A DNA stretch of 64,000 nucleotides, taken from positions 496,001 to 560,000 of the forward strand of contig NZ_AP026677.1 of NCBI RefSeq assembly GCF_025997915.1. The letters run 5' to 3'. Within the stretch, counting starts at the first letter, position 1, and every line of letters starts with the position of its first letter. This DNA comes from Aquiluna sp. KACHI24. GTDB lineage: Bacteria; Actinomycetota; Actinomycetes; Actinomycetales; Microbacteriaceae. Below, piece after piece: positions 53,107-61,289 of the stretch. The notes beneath the pieces were generated by a model that was not told where the DNA came from, did no database searches, and saw nothing but the letters and a program-made list of their open reading frames with translations. A program made the translations under genes and the position numbers.

Positions 53107-53577
53107 TCAGAAGTGGCTCGACCGCAAGCTGTTTGCGACTAAATCAATTGCACCGGGTGGTCCAACCCAGAGGTCTTCGTTGAGAAGATCTTCGATCGTC
53201 ACCCACCGATGTGAGATGTTGTCGCGATGCTCTTCGGGAGTCCAAAGTGTTGACGCTGGTTCAAACTCAGTTTCAACGCAAATTGTGAAAAACCAAGCTG
53301 TTCCAGAGTCATATTCGTGCTTCGATTCGAACTCGAAGTGATGCTTTGCCCAAGGTCCGTTGACCTCTTTCGGAGATATCTCCAATCCGGTTTCTTCCAA
53401 AATCTCTCTAACCAGAGCTTCGATTTGAGTTTCGCCTGGCTCCATGCCGCCGCCTGGGAAGATCCACTGAGGTGGTAGGTCGACGCCCGGATCAAAGCGC
53501 GAGTGAAACATCAGAAAACGTTCACCAGGAGCAAGGATGAGCGCTCGAACGGTATTGCGGTGTCTAAACCCGGCCAT
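53107..53577 (-). CDS. Nudix hydrolase
   Basis: A 156-residue pyrophosphohydrolase. The Nudix box is complete: GGGMEPGETQIEALVREILEE-type sequence with REILEETGLE at its end (about residues 42-66). Substrate is not predictable; candidates are nucleotide sugars, oxidised nucleotides or NADH. It overlaps the upstream YczE-like gene by 14 bases and is probably co-transcribed with it. Confidence 0.9.
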   Translation of the reverse strand: MAGFRHRNTVRALILAPGERFLMFHSRFDPGVDLPPQWIFPGGGMEPGETQIEALVREILEETGLEISPKEVNGPWAKHHFEFESKHEYDSGTAWFFTICVETEFEPASTLWTPEEHRDNISHRWVTIEDLLNEDLWVGPPGAIDLVANSLRSSHF

Positions 53578-54169
53578 TTTTATCCGCTAGCCCAAAAAAT
53601 CGCAGTGAAATCTGGTTCAGGTAACCAATCAGTAGCGCGAAGATAAGAGTGCCTTCTCTTGCTTGTCCACCGAGTAAAAACCCAACCAATACCACCAGTA
53701 TCTCGATGCCGGTTCTGGCCTGCCAAAAAGGCAACTTAAACCGCTGTGCAATTCCGACATTGAGGCCATCTCTGGGACCTTTGCCCATTCCGCAGGAAAT
53801 ATACAAACCGGTCGCGAATGACACTACGACCATGCCTCCAAGCAGCATGGCCAGCCGCGCGAGATACGAATCAAAATCCGGTATGTAAGGCATGGCCAGA
53901 TCCGCGAACACCCCAATGAGAATCGCGTTTAGAACGGATCCAAGTCCCGGTTTTACCCGAAGCGGGATCCACAGCAAAAGCACCAGAGCAGAAACCACGA
54001 TGGTTGATTGGCCAAAACTGATGCCGGTTTGTTTTGAAATTCCCTGAGCAAACACATCCCAAGGTGCGACGCCAATCCCAGCTTTTACCATCATCGCGAC
54101 ACCGATGCCGTAGATGAAGAGCCCGAGTAGAAGCTTGATTAGGCGGTAGCTGAAACTAGACTTGGGCAC
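53564..54169 (-). CDS. YczE/YitT-like membrane protein
   Basis: A 201-residue protein with five hydrophobic helices. The segments GIGVAPWDVFAQGISKQTG and CGMGKGPRDGLNVG are hallmarks of the YczE family of unknown function. Two GTG codons lie in tandem at 54172 and 54169; I take the second because TAGTCT (reverse strand) is then six bases upstream, as in other leaderless genes here. It is divergent from the GDPD gene with only 20 bases between the start codons. Confidence 0.87.
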   Translation of the reverse strand: MPKSSFSYRLIKLLLGLFIYGIGVAMMVKAGIGVAPWDVFAQGISKQTGISFGQSTIVVSALVLLLWIPLRVKPGLGSVLNAILIGVFADLAMPYIPDFDSYLARLAMLLGGMVVVSFATGLYISCGMGKGPRDGLNVGIAQRFKLPFWQARTGIEILVVLVGFLLGGQAREGTLIFALLIGYLNQISLRFFGLADKNGRV

Positions 54170-54175
54170 CACACA

Positions 54176-54181
54176 AGACTA
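54176..54181 (-). promoter_or_regulatory. Putative -10 hexamer of leaderless yczE-like transcript
   Basis: Reverse-strand TAGTCT lies six bases before the GTG at 54169 and has no ribosome binding site behind it. It also falls inside the short leader of the divergent GDPD gene. Confidence 0.5.
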
Positions 54182-54189
54182 GAGGTGAG

Positions 54190-54930
54190 ATGGCTCGAAC
54201 TACCTATTTCGAGGGCCCAGTTCCCCGCTTGTTTGCCCATCGTGGCCTTAGCGAACACCTAGATTCGATTGCTGAAAACTCCCTCGCCGCGTTTCAGCAT
54301 GCCATCGCTCACGGAGCCACTCACATTGAATCTGATGTCCATGCCACCAAAGACCAAGTCGCAGTCTTATTTCACGACGATGATCTCGCCCGCGTTGCTG
54401 GTGTGAATAGCGCAATCGCTGACCTCACCCTCAAGGACTTGAGGTCGATTCGCTTGAAAGGTGAGGCTGTAGTCCCGACACTGGCGGAGGGGCTGGAGCT
54501 TGGTGTGAACCTCAATCTCGACATAAAGGCAAAGCGTGCCATTAGGCCCACGGTTGCGGATATCGAACGCTTTGGCGCGCATGACCGGGTCTTGGTCTCG
54601 AGCTTTTCCTCCAGTCGCCGCCGCAAAGCCCTAAAACTGCTCTCTGCTCCCGTCGCCACAAGCGCTTCGATGCGTGAGGTTGCGCTCGCCTACCTAAGTC
54701 ACCGGCTTGGCGGTTTTGGGTTTGGACTTGCAGTGAAAGGCTTAGATGCATTTCAAATACCGCCCAAGATGTACGGCATCACCTTTGCAGAGCGCAGCTT
54801 TTTGGAACGACTCGCAAGGTATGGAGTTGAAGCACACTTTTGGACCGTAAATGACCCGGCTGAGCGCGAGCGGCTTATCTCACTCGGTGCTGCAGGGATC
54901 GTAAGCGATCGCGTTGACCTGATGAACTGA
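54190..54930 (+). CDS. Glycerophosphodiester phosphodiesterase
   Basis: A 246-residue TIM-barrel hydrolase that releases glycerol 3-phosphate from glycerophosphodiesters. Catalytic segments are FAHRGLSEHL, ENSLAAFQHA, HIESDVHATKD and FHDDDLARV near the N-terminus, and AHFWTVNDPAERERLISLGA near the C-terminus. No signal peptide is visible, so it probably acts in the cytoplasm. GAGGTGAG precedes the ATG. Its promoter must overlap the yczE-like coding region. Confidence 0.94.
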   Translation: MARTTYFEGPVPRLFAHRGLSEHLDSIAENSLAAFQHAIAHGATHIESDVHATKDQVAVLFHDDDLARVAGVNSAIADLTLKDLRSIRLKGEAVVPTLAEGLELGVNLNLDIKAKRAIRPTVADIERFGAHDRVLVSSFSSSRRRKALKLLSAPVATSASMREVALAYLSHRLGGFGFGLAVKGLDAFQIPPKMYGITFAERSFLERLARYGVEAHFWTVNDPAERERLISLGAAGIVSDRVDLMN

Positions 54931-54956
54931 GTGTTTCCTGAAAATCTTTTCAATTC

Positions 54957-54983
54957 GGGACTTATCCTCTGCTTACCGAGGTT
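54957..54983 (+). promoter_or_regulatory. SigR/SigH-like promoter candidate of rbpA
   Basis: GGGACT (54957-54962) is followed after 18 bases by GTT (54981-54983). The thiol-stress sigma factors SigR and SigH recognise GGGAAT/C, 18 bases, then GTT, and rbpA is a known SigR target in Streptomyces. One mismatch in the -35 box. The start codon is 24 bases downstream. Confidence 0.5.
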
Positions 54984-55007
54984 CTCCTAACTAAACGGGA
55001 GGAAACC

Positions 55008-55367
55008 ATGGCTGAAACAATGCGAGGCATGCGCCTTGGCGCACAGTCACTCGAGACCGAATCGGGTGTTGAGTTCTCCCCCAGAGTGACGGTCAACTTC
55101 CGTTGTCCTGAGTCTCACGAATTCAATCTGATTTTTTCCGCCACCGCAGAGCTTCCCAACACCTGGGAGTGCAAGAAGTGTGAGCTAATCGCAGTTCGCC
55201 TCGAGAACGGAAACCCTGTTGACCTTGCTGAGTCAGAAGATGACGGACCAAGGACCCACTACGACATGGTTTTGGAGCGCCGCACCCGAGAAGAGTTAGA
55301 AGAACTGCTTGCAGAGGTATTGGCTGATATGAGAGCTCGTCGCTCTGCCGGAAAGCTCACCGCCTAA
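55008..55367 (+). CDS. rbpA: RNA polymerase-binding protein RbpA
   Basis: A 119-residue actinobacterial transcription factor that stabilises open complexes with the primary sigma factor. N-terminal tail with RGMRLGAQSLETESG, core domain with CPESHEF and CKKC (zinc-type or related fold), then the basic linker and the sigma-interaction domain TREELEELLAEVLADMRARR at the C-terminus. GGGAGGAAACC precedes the ATG. The gene overlaps the end of the convergent ppm gene by 11 bases, another case without room for a terminator. Confidence 0.97.
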   Translation: MAETMRGMRLGAQSLETESGVEFSPRVTVNFRCPESHEFNLIFSATAELPNTWECKKCELIAVRLENGNPVDLAESEDDGPRTHYDMVLERRTREELEELLAEVLADMRARRSAGKLTA

Positions 55368-56061
55368 AAAGCCTCTGAATCCCCCACTTCGTGCACAGCC
55401 AAAACGCTTCCAGCACAATCTCTCGCGTCATTTTGGATGCTCCGCTCTCGCGCTCGATGAAAGTTATAGGCACCTCGGTGATCTCAACACCCAGCTTTGC
55501 AACTCTGCGAGTCATCTCGACCTGAAACCCATACCCCTGCGCTTCAAGATCGGAAAGTTGGAGTTCCTGAATTAGCTCGGCGCTGTAAACGCGAAATCCA
55601 GCAGTCAGATCTCTGACCTTCAATCCGGTGGCAACCGCTGCGTACCAGTTTCCAAACCTGCTAATCAGCTGACGATGAAGAGGCCAGTTCTCAACCGCTC
55701 CCCCGCTCACCCAACGAGATCCAATGACAAGTGGTGATTCAGAGTCGAGAAGTTTTGAAAGATCCTCTGGCCGATGCGATCCATCGGCATCCATCTGAAC
55801 AAGGCGCTGATACCCTGCTGCCAGGCCCCAGCGATAGCCAGCGAGATAGGCCTTTCCTAGACCCTCTTTGCCTTCTCGCTTGAGCAAAGAAACTCTGGCA
55901 CTGCCCTTCGCTACCCCTTCAACCAGGTCGGCAGTCCCATCAGGCGAATTGTCGTCAATTATCAAAACATCAACCTGTTGGTTGACTCGAAGCAAGTGAT
56001 CCAGTGAGTGGACTATTCCGTCCGCCTCGTTGTATGTGGGCATCAGCACAAGAGTTTTCAT
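55357..56061 (-). CDS. ppm1: Polyprenol monophosphomannose synthase
   Basis: A 234-residue GT2 glycosyltransferase making polyprenyl-phosphate-mannose from GDP-mannose. MPTYNEADGI, IDDNSPDGTADL, LGKAYLAGYRWGL and MDADGSHRPEDL are the family motifs. The product feeds protein O-mannosylation and lipoglycans at the membrane. In mycobacteria it is fused to, or next to, the lipoprotein acyltransferase Lnt. Here the genes are separate but overlap by four bases. Confidence 0.94.
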   Translation of the reverse strand: MKTLVLMPTYNEADGIVHSLDHLLRVNQQVDVLIIDDNSPDGTADLVEGVAKGSARVSLLKREGKEGLGKAYLAGYRWGLAAGYQRLVQMDADGSHRPEDLSKLLDSESPLVIGSRWVSGGAVENWPLHRQLISRFGNWYAAVATGLKVRDLTAGFRVYSAELIQELQLSDLEAQGYGFQVEMTRRVAKLGVEITEVPITFIERESGASKMTREIVLEAFWLCTKWGIQRLFRR

Positions 56062-57557
56062 CGTCGTCTAATCACCACCAGGGACAAGACGCCCAAAGCC
56101 GCAATCAGCGCATCGATCCAGCCCCCGATGAAAACCGCTGGTGTTATCGCACTGTAAAGCGGAACCTTATTGACCATTGCACCCGGTTGATACCAGGTGA
56201 GCTCATTCAAGGTCTTGCCATCTGGCAGGTAGATTGCACTGAGTCCGACAGTGGAGATATTCACCACGGACCGACCAGTCTCAATGGCTCTCAATTTCGC
56301 GATCGCGGCTTGTTGATAGGTCTCATCGGAGTAGCCAAAGTCAGCGTTATTAGTTTGGGAGAGGATCACCTCTGCCCCACTGTTGGCCAGCTCTCGAGGT
56401 ATTTGATCAATTGCGATTTCGAAACAAATCAAGGTGCCCGCCATGAACTCCTCGAGTTCGAATATCCCGTCTCGCTCACCAAAGCTGTATCCCCTTGGGA
56501 CAAGGTCAATCAGATCAGGTGCTAGTGCACGCCAGAAAGGACGATCTGGGACAAATTCAGCGAACGGGACCGGTCGTTTTTTGTCGTATTGATCAATCGG
56601 ACCCTCTGTGGGAGACCAAAGCAGCGTTGAATTGTAGACGTCATCGCCTGATTTTGTGACCGTTCCAAATGTGAATGGGGCGTCGAATTCTTTTGCAATT
56701 TTGTCAATCGCACCCCTGGCTTCGTCAGAGCGAAGCGGGTCAACATCGGAGGCGTTCTCCGGCCAAACAATTAGGTCCAGCTCGTCCGCAAGGTCAGTCT
56801 CAGAAACCAATTTCGTGGCCTGAATGTGGTTGTTCAAAATGGTGCCAGGTGTGAGGTTTGAAAAGAGTCCGGCGTTGGCATTGCCCTGAACGGCTGCGAT
56901 GGTCGCAGTTCTGTCCGTCTGATTTAGCAGGCCAAGCGGGAAAATGGCAGGCATGGTGGCAATCAAAGCGGCAGAGATTGTCGCTAAACGCAATGGAAAA
57001 CCTCGCTTGCGAGCACCAACCGCGATGACCGCGAGCAGCGAGCCGATTAATGCCACGGCGAAACCAACCAGGCTGATACCGCCAAAGTAAGCCCAGTTGC
57101 CCCAGGGTCCATGAGCCTGCGCCATTCCCAGGCGCGACCACGGAAAGCCACCGTAGGGGAAGCTCATCGCAAGCCACTCCCGTGCGATCCAGATGGCGGC
57201 AGCCAAGACAGCGAACCAAATGTACTGATTTGTCTTTGGCTTCAGCCTCTTCCAAAGCCAGCTTGTGAGACCAACTCCGAGTGCGAAATAGACCGACATC
57301 AGGGTGCTTAGGGCAAGCAACGGTACTGGCCCCAGGTATAGCGATATCCACTCGATGTGAGCGATGTAATAAACCTGTCCAGCGATAAAGCCGGTTAGTA
57401 GCGCAAGGCGAAAACCCATTCCCAATGTTGCGATCAGAATCAGGGCTGGCACTAATGGAGAGAGCACCCAGATGTTCTCGGTTGGGAAAATGTAAAGCGC
57501 AATGAGCCCGCCAATCATGGCAAGCGGTATCCGCCACCACAGCTCTACTTTGCGCAC
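56058..57557 (-). CDS. lnt: Apolipoprotein N-acyltransferase
   Basis: A 499-residue membrane enzyme adding the third acyl chain to lipoproteins. The N-terminal 210 residues contain about six helices; a nitrilase-like domain follows with the catalytic triad E267 (VWPENAS), K326 (YDKKRPVPFAEFVP) and C378 (LICFE). One helix closes the C-terminus. GTG is six bases behind TAGGCT (reverse strand), probably leaderless. It completes the lipoprotein pathway with LspA (31433-31927). Confidence 0.96.
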   Translation of the reverse strand: MRKVELWWRIPLAMIGGLIALYIFPTENIWVLSPLVPALILIATLGMGFRLALLTGFIAGQVYYIAHIEWISLYLGPVPLLALSTLMSVYFALGVGLTSWLWKRLKPKTNQYIWFAVLAAAIWIAREWLAMSFPYGGFPWSRLGMAQAHGPWGNWAYFGGISLVGFAVALIGSLLAVIAVGARKRGFPLRLATISAALIATMPAIFPLGLLNQTDRTATIAAVQGNANAGLFSNLTPGTILNNHIQATKLVSETDLADELDLIVWPENASDVDPLRSDEARGAIDKIAKEFDAPFTFGTVTKSGDDVYNSTLLWSPTEGPIDQYDKKRPVPFAEFVPDRPFWRALAPDLIDLVPRGYSFGERDGIFELEEFMAGTLICFEIAIDQIPRELANSGAEVILSQTNNADFGYSDETYQQAAIAKLRAIETGRSVVNISTVGLSAIYLPDGKTLNELTWYQPGAMVNKVPLYSAITPAVFIGGWIDALIAALGVLSLVVIRRR

Positions 57558-57563
57558 CTAATA

Positions 57564-57569
57564 AGCCTA
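57564..57569 (-). promoter_or_regulatory. Putative -10 hexamer of leaderless lnt-ppm transcript
   Basis: Reverse-strand TAGGCT lies six bases before the lnt GTG and just three bases from the stop codon of the upstream helicase gene. Confidence 0.6.
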
Positions 57570-57572
57570 ACT

Positions 57573-60017
57573 TCAGACGTAGTAGGAGTTCGCGACAATG
57601 CCGCGCTTGATTAGATCCATGGCTTTATAGGCAGTCTCGGCAAGTTGTGGATCTGCTCCTTGGGCTAGCTGATCGAGCAGATCAACGAGTTGCTTTGACC
57701 AACGAATAAAGTCTCCTGGCAACAGCCCAGAGAGCTTCAAAACGTCATCAAGCCTCGCACCGGTAGCCCATCGATACATCGGCCAACAGAGGTTGAGTTC
57801 TAGTTGGGTCTCCTTGGGCAGGCGGTGCTCGGTCTGGAGTTCCAAAAGCTGCTCTTGAATCAGCTCTGTCTGCTCCAGCGCCTCCCTGAAGTTCCCCTTC
57901 GGAAGTTTGGGCTCGTAATCGCCCTCATCTTTTCTTCCCTCGTAGACCAGTGCGGTGGCGAGGGCAGCCAAGTTTGCCGGATCGAGTTTTGACCACACCC
58001 CTCGATTTATGCATTCAGCAATTAGCAGATCTCGCTCACCATAAATTTTGCTCAGGCGAAGACCCGAGCTCGTAATCTCAAGGTCGTCATCACTTGGGAC
58101 AAGGTAACCAAGTTCAGTTAGCAGGAGACAGATGCGATCAAACACGCGCGCAACCTGGTTAGTGCGACCCTCGATCTGAGCTACCGCCTGATCTATTTCC
58201 TTGCGCAGCTTATGGTAGCGCTCGCCCCAGCGAGCGTGAGCCTCGCGGTCGGCGCAACCGTGGCAAGGATGGGCGCGCAGTTCACGTTTGAGCTCCGCAA
58301 TTCTCATGTCGAGCTGACGCTGGCCCTTGGACATTCGAATGTCTTTACCGGCTCGATGCTTACTCTGAGCACCACTGCGCTCTAGATCCGTCAGCTCGCG
58401 ACGCATGCCGGAATACTCAATAAAGTCTCCAAGGTGACAGCTCAGCGCCTTTTCATAACCCTCCAGCGACTCCTGCTTATCGGCAATCACCCTGGCCAAA
58501 CCAACCACCGATCGGTCCGCCTGAAACTGAGCAAAAGAGCGCTCCAAAACCTTGCTGGCACGCCTTGCTCCGAAAGCCGAAATCAGGTTTACCGCCATGT
58601 TGTAGGTCGGCTTGAAGCTGGAATTCAAGGGGTAAGTGCGCTTCGATGCCAGGCCGGCAACCAAGTTTGGATCCAACTGGTTTCCCCATACGATCACCGA
58701 GTGTCCCTCGGTATCAATTCCTCGACGACCTGCTCGGCCTGTGAGCTGGGTGTACTCCCCTGCGGTTATGTTTACCCGCGACTCGCCGTTGTACTTGTCG
58801 AGGCGCTCCAGGACCACGGTTCGAGCTGGCATATTGATGCCCAGAGCAAGCGTCTCGGTTGCGAATACAACCTTTACTAGCTTGCGCAGGAAAAGCTCCT
58901 CCACAACCTCTTTGAACGCAGGCAGCATGCCAGCGTGATGGGCTGCAACACCGCGCTCTAGGGAGCTCAGCCAGTCAAAGTAGCCGAGTGTGTCCAGGTC
59001 CTCATCCGCAATTTGAGTGCAACGCGCCTCCGCGACCCGTCTGATCTCCTGCTGCTCCTCTTTGGTTGTGAGCCTCAGACCGGATCGTCTACAGCTTTCA
59101 ACCGCCTTCTCACACCCCGCCCTGGAGAAGATGAAAAAGATGGCCGGGAGCAGACCTTGCTGACCAAGAACGTCAACAATCTCGGGCTTTTCTAATCTGC
59201 CTGATTGCTGCAACGCACCGTGACGCGGGCCACTTTGATAATTGCCTCCACCCCACTTGCCTCGACGCTGTATTGGTCCCCGAGCCCTGGCCTGGTGCTT
59301 CTTTAGTAGTTCGGGATTCACACGCATCTGGTTGGAGCCAGTTTCGAAAAGCTCCAGAACCTCATCACCAAATAGCACGTGCTGGTGCAGCGGAACCGGC
59401 CTATGCTCCGAGACGATCACCTTGGTGTTGCCCCGAACCTCTGCCAGCCAGGCCCCGAACTCCTCCGCGTTTGAAACTGTGGCGGATAGTGAAACGACCA
59501 ACACATCCTTGGGCAAGTGAAGAATCACCTCTTCCCAAACCGCTCCACGGAAGCGATCTGCCAGATAGTGCACCTCGTCCATAACCACATAGGCGAGATC
59601 CTTCAGCGCCATGGATGTGGCATAAATCATGTTTCGCAACACTTCAGTGGTCATTACCACGATCTGAGCGTCCGAGTTGTTGTTGGTGTCACCGGTCAAT
59701 AGACCGACCTGTTCACGCCCGTAGCGGGCAACTAGCTCTGCAAACTTTTGATTACTAAGGGCCTTGATCGGCGTGGTGTAGAAAACTTTCTTGCCACTTT
59801 GGACGGCGAGGTGAATGGCAAACTCCCCCACCACGGTTTTTCCAGCTCCCGTTGGTGCTGCAACCAAAACACCAAAACCACTCTCGAGCGCCTGACATGC
59901 ATCAACCTGGAACGTGTCGAGCGGAAATTTAAGCCCTGCCGAGAACTCCTCGAGCTGCAAGAACTTTGCCCTCTGCTTCGCGAGCTGGTAGCGCTCGGAG
60001 GGGCTAAGCTCACTCAC
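57573..60017 (-). CDS. helY: DEAD/DEAH RNA helicase, HelY (Ski2/Mtr4-like)
   Basis: An 814-residue superfamily 2 helicase. Walker A APTGAGKTV, DEVH in VVMDEVHYLAD, LSATVSN (motif III), and QLTGRAGRRGID (motif VI) are intact. A C-terminal DSHCT-type region follows, with the cysteine pair in HPCHGCADREAH. It probably remodels or helps degrade RNA. The gene order helY-tatC-tatA-pafC-pafB (read backwards) is conserved in actinobacteria. Its GTG overlaps tatC by eight bases. Confidence 0.95.
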   Translation of the reverse strand: MSELSPSERYQLAKQRAKFLQLEEFSAGLKFPLDTFQVDACQALESGFGVLVAAPTGAGKTVVGEFAIHLAVQSGKKVFYTTPIKALSNQKFAELVARYGREQVGLLTGDTNNNSDAQIVVMTTEVLRNMIYATSMALKDLAYVVMDEVHYLADRFRGAVWEEVILHLPKDVLVVSLSATVSNAEEFGAWLAEVRGNTKVIVSEHRPVPLHQHVLFGDEVLELFETGSNQMRVNPELLKKHQARARGPIQRRGKWGGGNYQSGPRHGALQQSGRLEKPEIVDVLGQQGLLPAIFFIFSRAGCEKAVESCRRSGLRLTTKEEQQEIRRVAEARCTQIADEDLDTLGYFDWLSSLERGVAAHHAGMLPAFKEVVEELFLRKLVKVVFATETLALGINMPARTVVLERLDKYNGESRVNITAGEYTQLTGRAGRRGIDTEGHSVIVWGNQLDPNLVAGLASKRTYPLNSSFKPTYNMAVNLISAFGARRASKVLERSFAQFQADRSVVGLARVIADKQESLEGYEKALSCHLGDFIEYSGMRRELTDLERSGAQSKHRAGKDIRMSKGQRQLDMRIAELKRELRAHPCHGCADREAHARWGERYHKLRKEIDQAVAQIEGRTNQVARVFDRICLLLTELGYLVPSDDDLEITSSGLRLSKIYGERDLLIAECINRGVWSKLDPANLAALATALVYEGRKDEGDYEPKLPKGNFREALEQTELIQEQLLELQTEHRLPKETQLELNLCWPMYRWATGARLDDVLKLSGLLPGDFIRWSKQLVDLLDQLAQGADPQLAETAYKAMDLIKRGIVANSYYV

Positions 60018-60801
60018 TGTCTTCAGGTTCCGAAGCTAATGTCTTGGCTAGCTTTCGCTCTCTACGCTTGTCATTTAGTTGCGCGATTCCGACTGCGGTG
60101 AAGTAGAGCATGATCAGTGGAATCATCAGTAGGAACATCGAGAATGGCTCGTTAGCTGGAGTTGCCAGAGCAGCCAGGATTGCCATGATCAACACGGCAA
60201 CTCTCCAGGACTTCAAAATCCCCTTCGCCGTGGTGATTCCCGCGAAGTTCAGCAGCACCAAAACCACTGGCATTACGAATGAGAGACCAAACAGCAGCAG
60301 CACTCGAACCGCAAAAAGAATGTATTCGGCCGCATTGATTACGTTTGTTGAACCCTCTGGGGTGAACCCAATCAACCCAACGACAAAGCGCGGAATGTTG
60401 ATCCAGGCAAACCAGGCTCCAAACAAAAACAACGGTAGGGCAGCAAAAACAAAGCCGAGTGCGTAGCGCTTTTCTTTGGTCTTTAATCCTGGGGCGACAA
60501 ATGCCCACAGGTTATAAAGCCAAAGCGGAGAAGTTAGCACCACTCCGAAGAAAATCGAGACTTGGATTCTGAGGTCAAATGCAGCCACGACAGTGCCGAA
60601 GTTCACGACCGCGTCGATCCCGCGAGCCTCTGTCACCTCAAGAAGAGGTCGCTGCAGGAGAGCAAATATGGGATCGAAAAGGTACCAACCGCCAACGGAA
60701 CCAATCGCAATGAATAATGCCGACCATGTCAGCCTGACGCGCAGTTCCCTAAGGTGGGAACCCAAGGACATGCGGCGCTCTTTGTTTTTGCGCCGAAACA
60801 T
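60010..60801 (-). CDS. tatC: Twin-arginine translocase subunit TatC
   Basis: A 263-residue protein with six membrane helices that recognises twin-arginine signal peptides. The N-terminal MSLGSHLRELRVRL and FALPLFLFGAWFAW-type segments are conserved. ATG at 60801 overlaps the tatA TAA by one base; a second ATG at 60771 (MSLGSH) is closer to the conserved start and could also be used. The Rieske protein QcrA is a known Tat client in actinobacteria. Confidence 0.96.
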   Translation of the reverse strand: MFRRKNKERRMSLGSHLRELRVRLTWSALFIAIGSVGGWYLFDPIFALLQRPLLEVTEARGIDAVVNFGTVVAAFDLRIQVSIFFGVVLTSPLWLYNLWAFVAPGLKTKEKRYALGFVFAALPLFLFGAWFAWINIPRFVVGLIGFTPEGSTNVINAAEYILFAVRVLLLFGLSFVMPVVLVLLNFAGITTAKGILKSWRVAVLIMAILAALATPANEPFSMFLLMIPLIMLYFTAVGIAQLNDKRRERKLAKTLASEPEDSE

Positions 60802-60986
60802 TAGTCCTTCTGCTTCTCGCCTTCTTCGCCCTTCTTGGAGCCTTCAGCCTCTGGCTTCTTAATCTCCTTGCGGAAGATCTGCAGTGACTCTGCAACGCTC
60901 TTGGTTAGGGCAGGAAGCTTCGGTGCTCCCCAGAAAAGCAAAACGATTACGAGGATGACAATCCACTGCCAACTTTCGATCCTCAT
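60801..60986 (-). CDS. tatA: Twin-arginine translocase subunit TatA
   Basis: A 61-residue protein with one N-terminal helix (WIVILVIVLLFWGAPKLPAL), the hinge, an amphipathic helix (LTKSVAESLQIFRKEIKK) and a charged tail. It forms the translocation pore with TatC. The last residue and tatC start overlap. AAGGTGAG precedes the ATG. Confidence 0.95.
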   Translation of the reverse strand: MRIESWQWIVILVIVLLFWGAPKLPALTKSVAESLQIFRKEIKKPEAEGSKKGEEGEKQKD

Positions 60987-60989
60987 TGC

Positions 60990-61289
60990 TCACCTTCTGT
61001 CTATGTTGATTGAGCTGATTCGAGCCACCAGTCTACGCCTTCTTTCCTCGCGCTCATGCGCTTTGCGCTTCTGCATAGCTTTTCTGGCGCGAAGCAAACG
61101 CGAGAGATCTTCCGGGGTGCTCGGCTTAGCGGGTTCAATCGAAAAATCATCAGGCCCAAAGCCGCCAAGGGCTGCCTCGGTTTGCTTGATTTGACCGAGC
61201 AAAGACTTGACTGCAAGCCAGAGTTTGTATCCCGCCAGGGCCAATACGTATCCAGCTCCGAGCACTAGGCCAAGGTTTAGCCACTCCAT
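60990..61289 (-). CDS. Small membrane-anchored protein of unknown function
   Basis: A 99-residue protein: one N-terminal helix (LGLVLGAGYVLALAGYKLWL), then a middle part with GFGPDDFSIEPAKPSTPEDLSR and a very basic C-terminal third (RARKAMQKRKAHEREERRRR). The start codon directly follows the pafC stop and its own stop is three bases before tatA, so it is co-translated with the operon. I do not recognise the family. The basic tail could bind nucleic acid or the membrane surface. Confidence 0.8.
   Translation of the reverse strand: MEWLNLGLVLGAGYVLALAGYKLWLAVKSLLGQIKQTEAALGGFGPDDFSIEPAKPSTPEDLSRLLRARKAMQKRKAHEREERRRRLVARISSINIDRR

Noticed and set aside
53068-53142. 24-codon plus-strand frame starting MFIIGI in the trpD-Nudix gap
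   Set aside because: No ribosome binding site, overlaps the Nudix coding end, and short frames like this arise by chance. Only the promoter-like DNA was kept as a finding.
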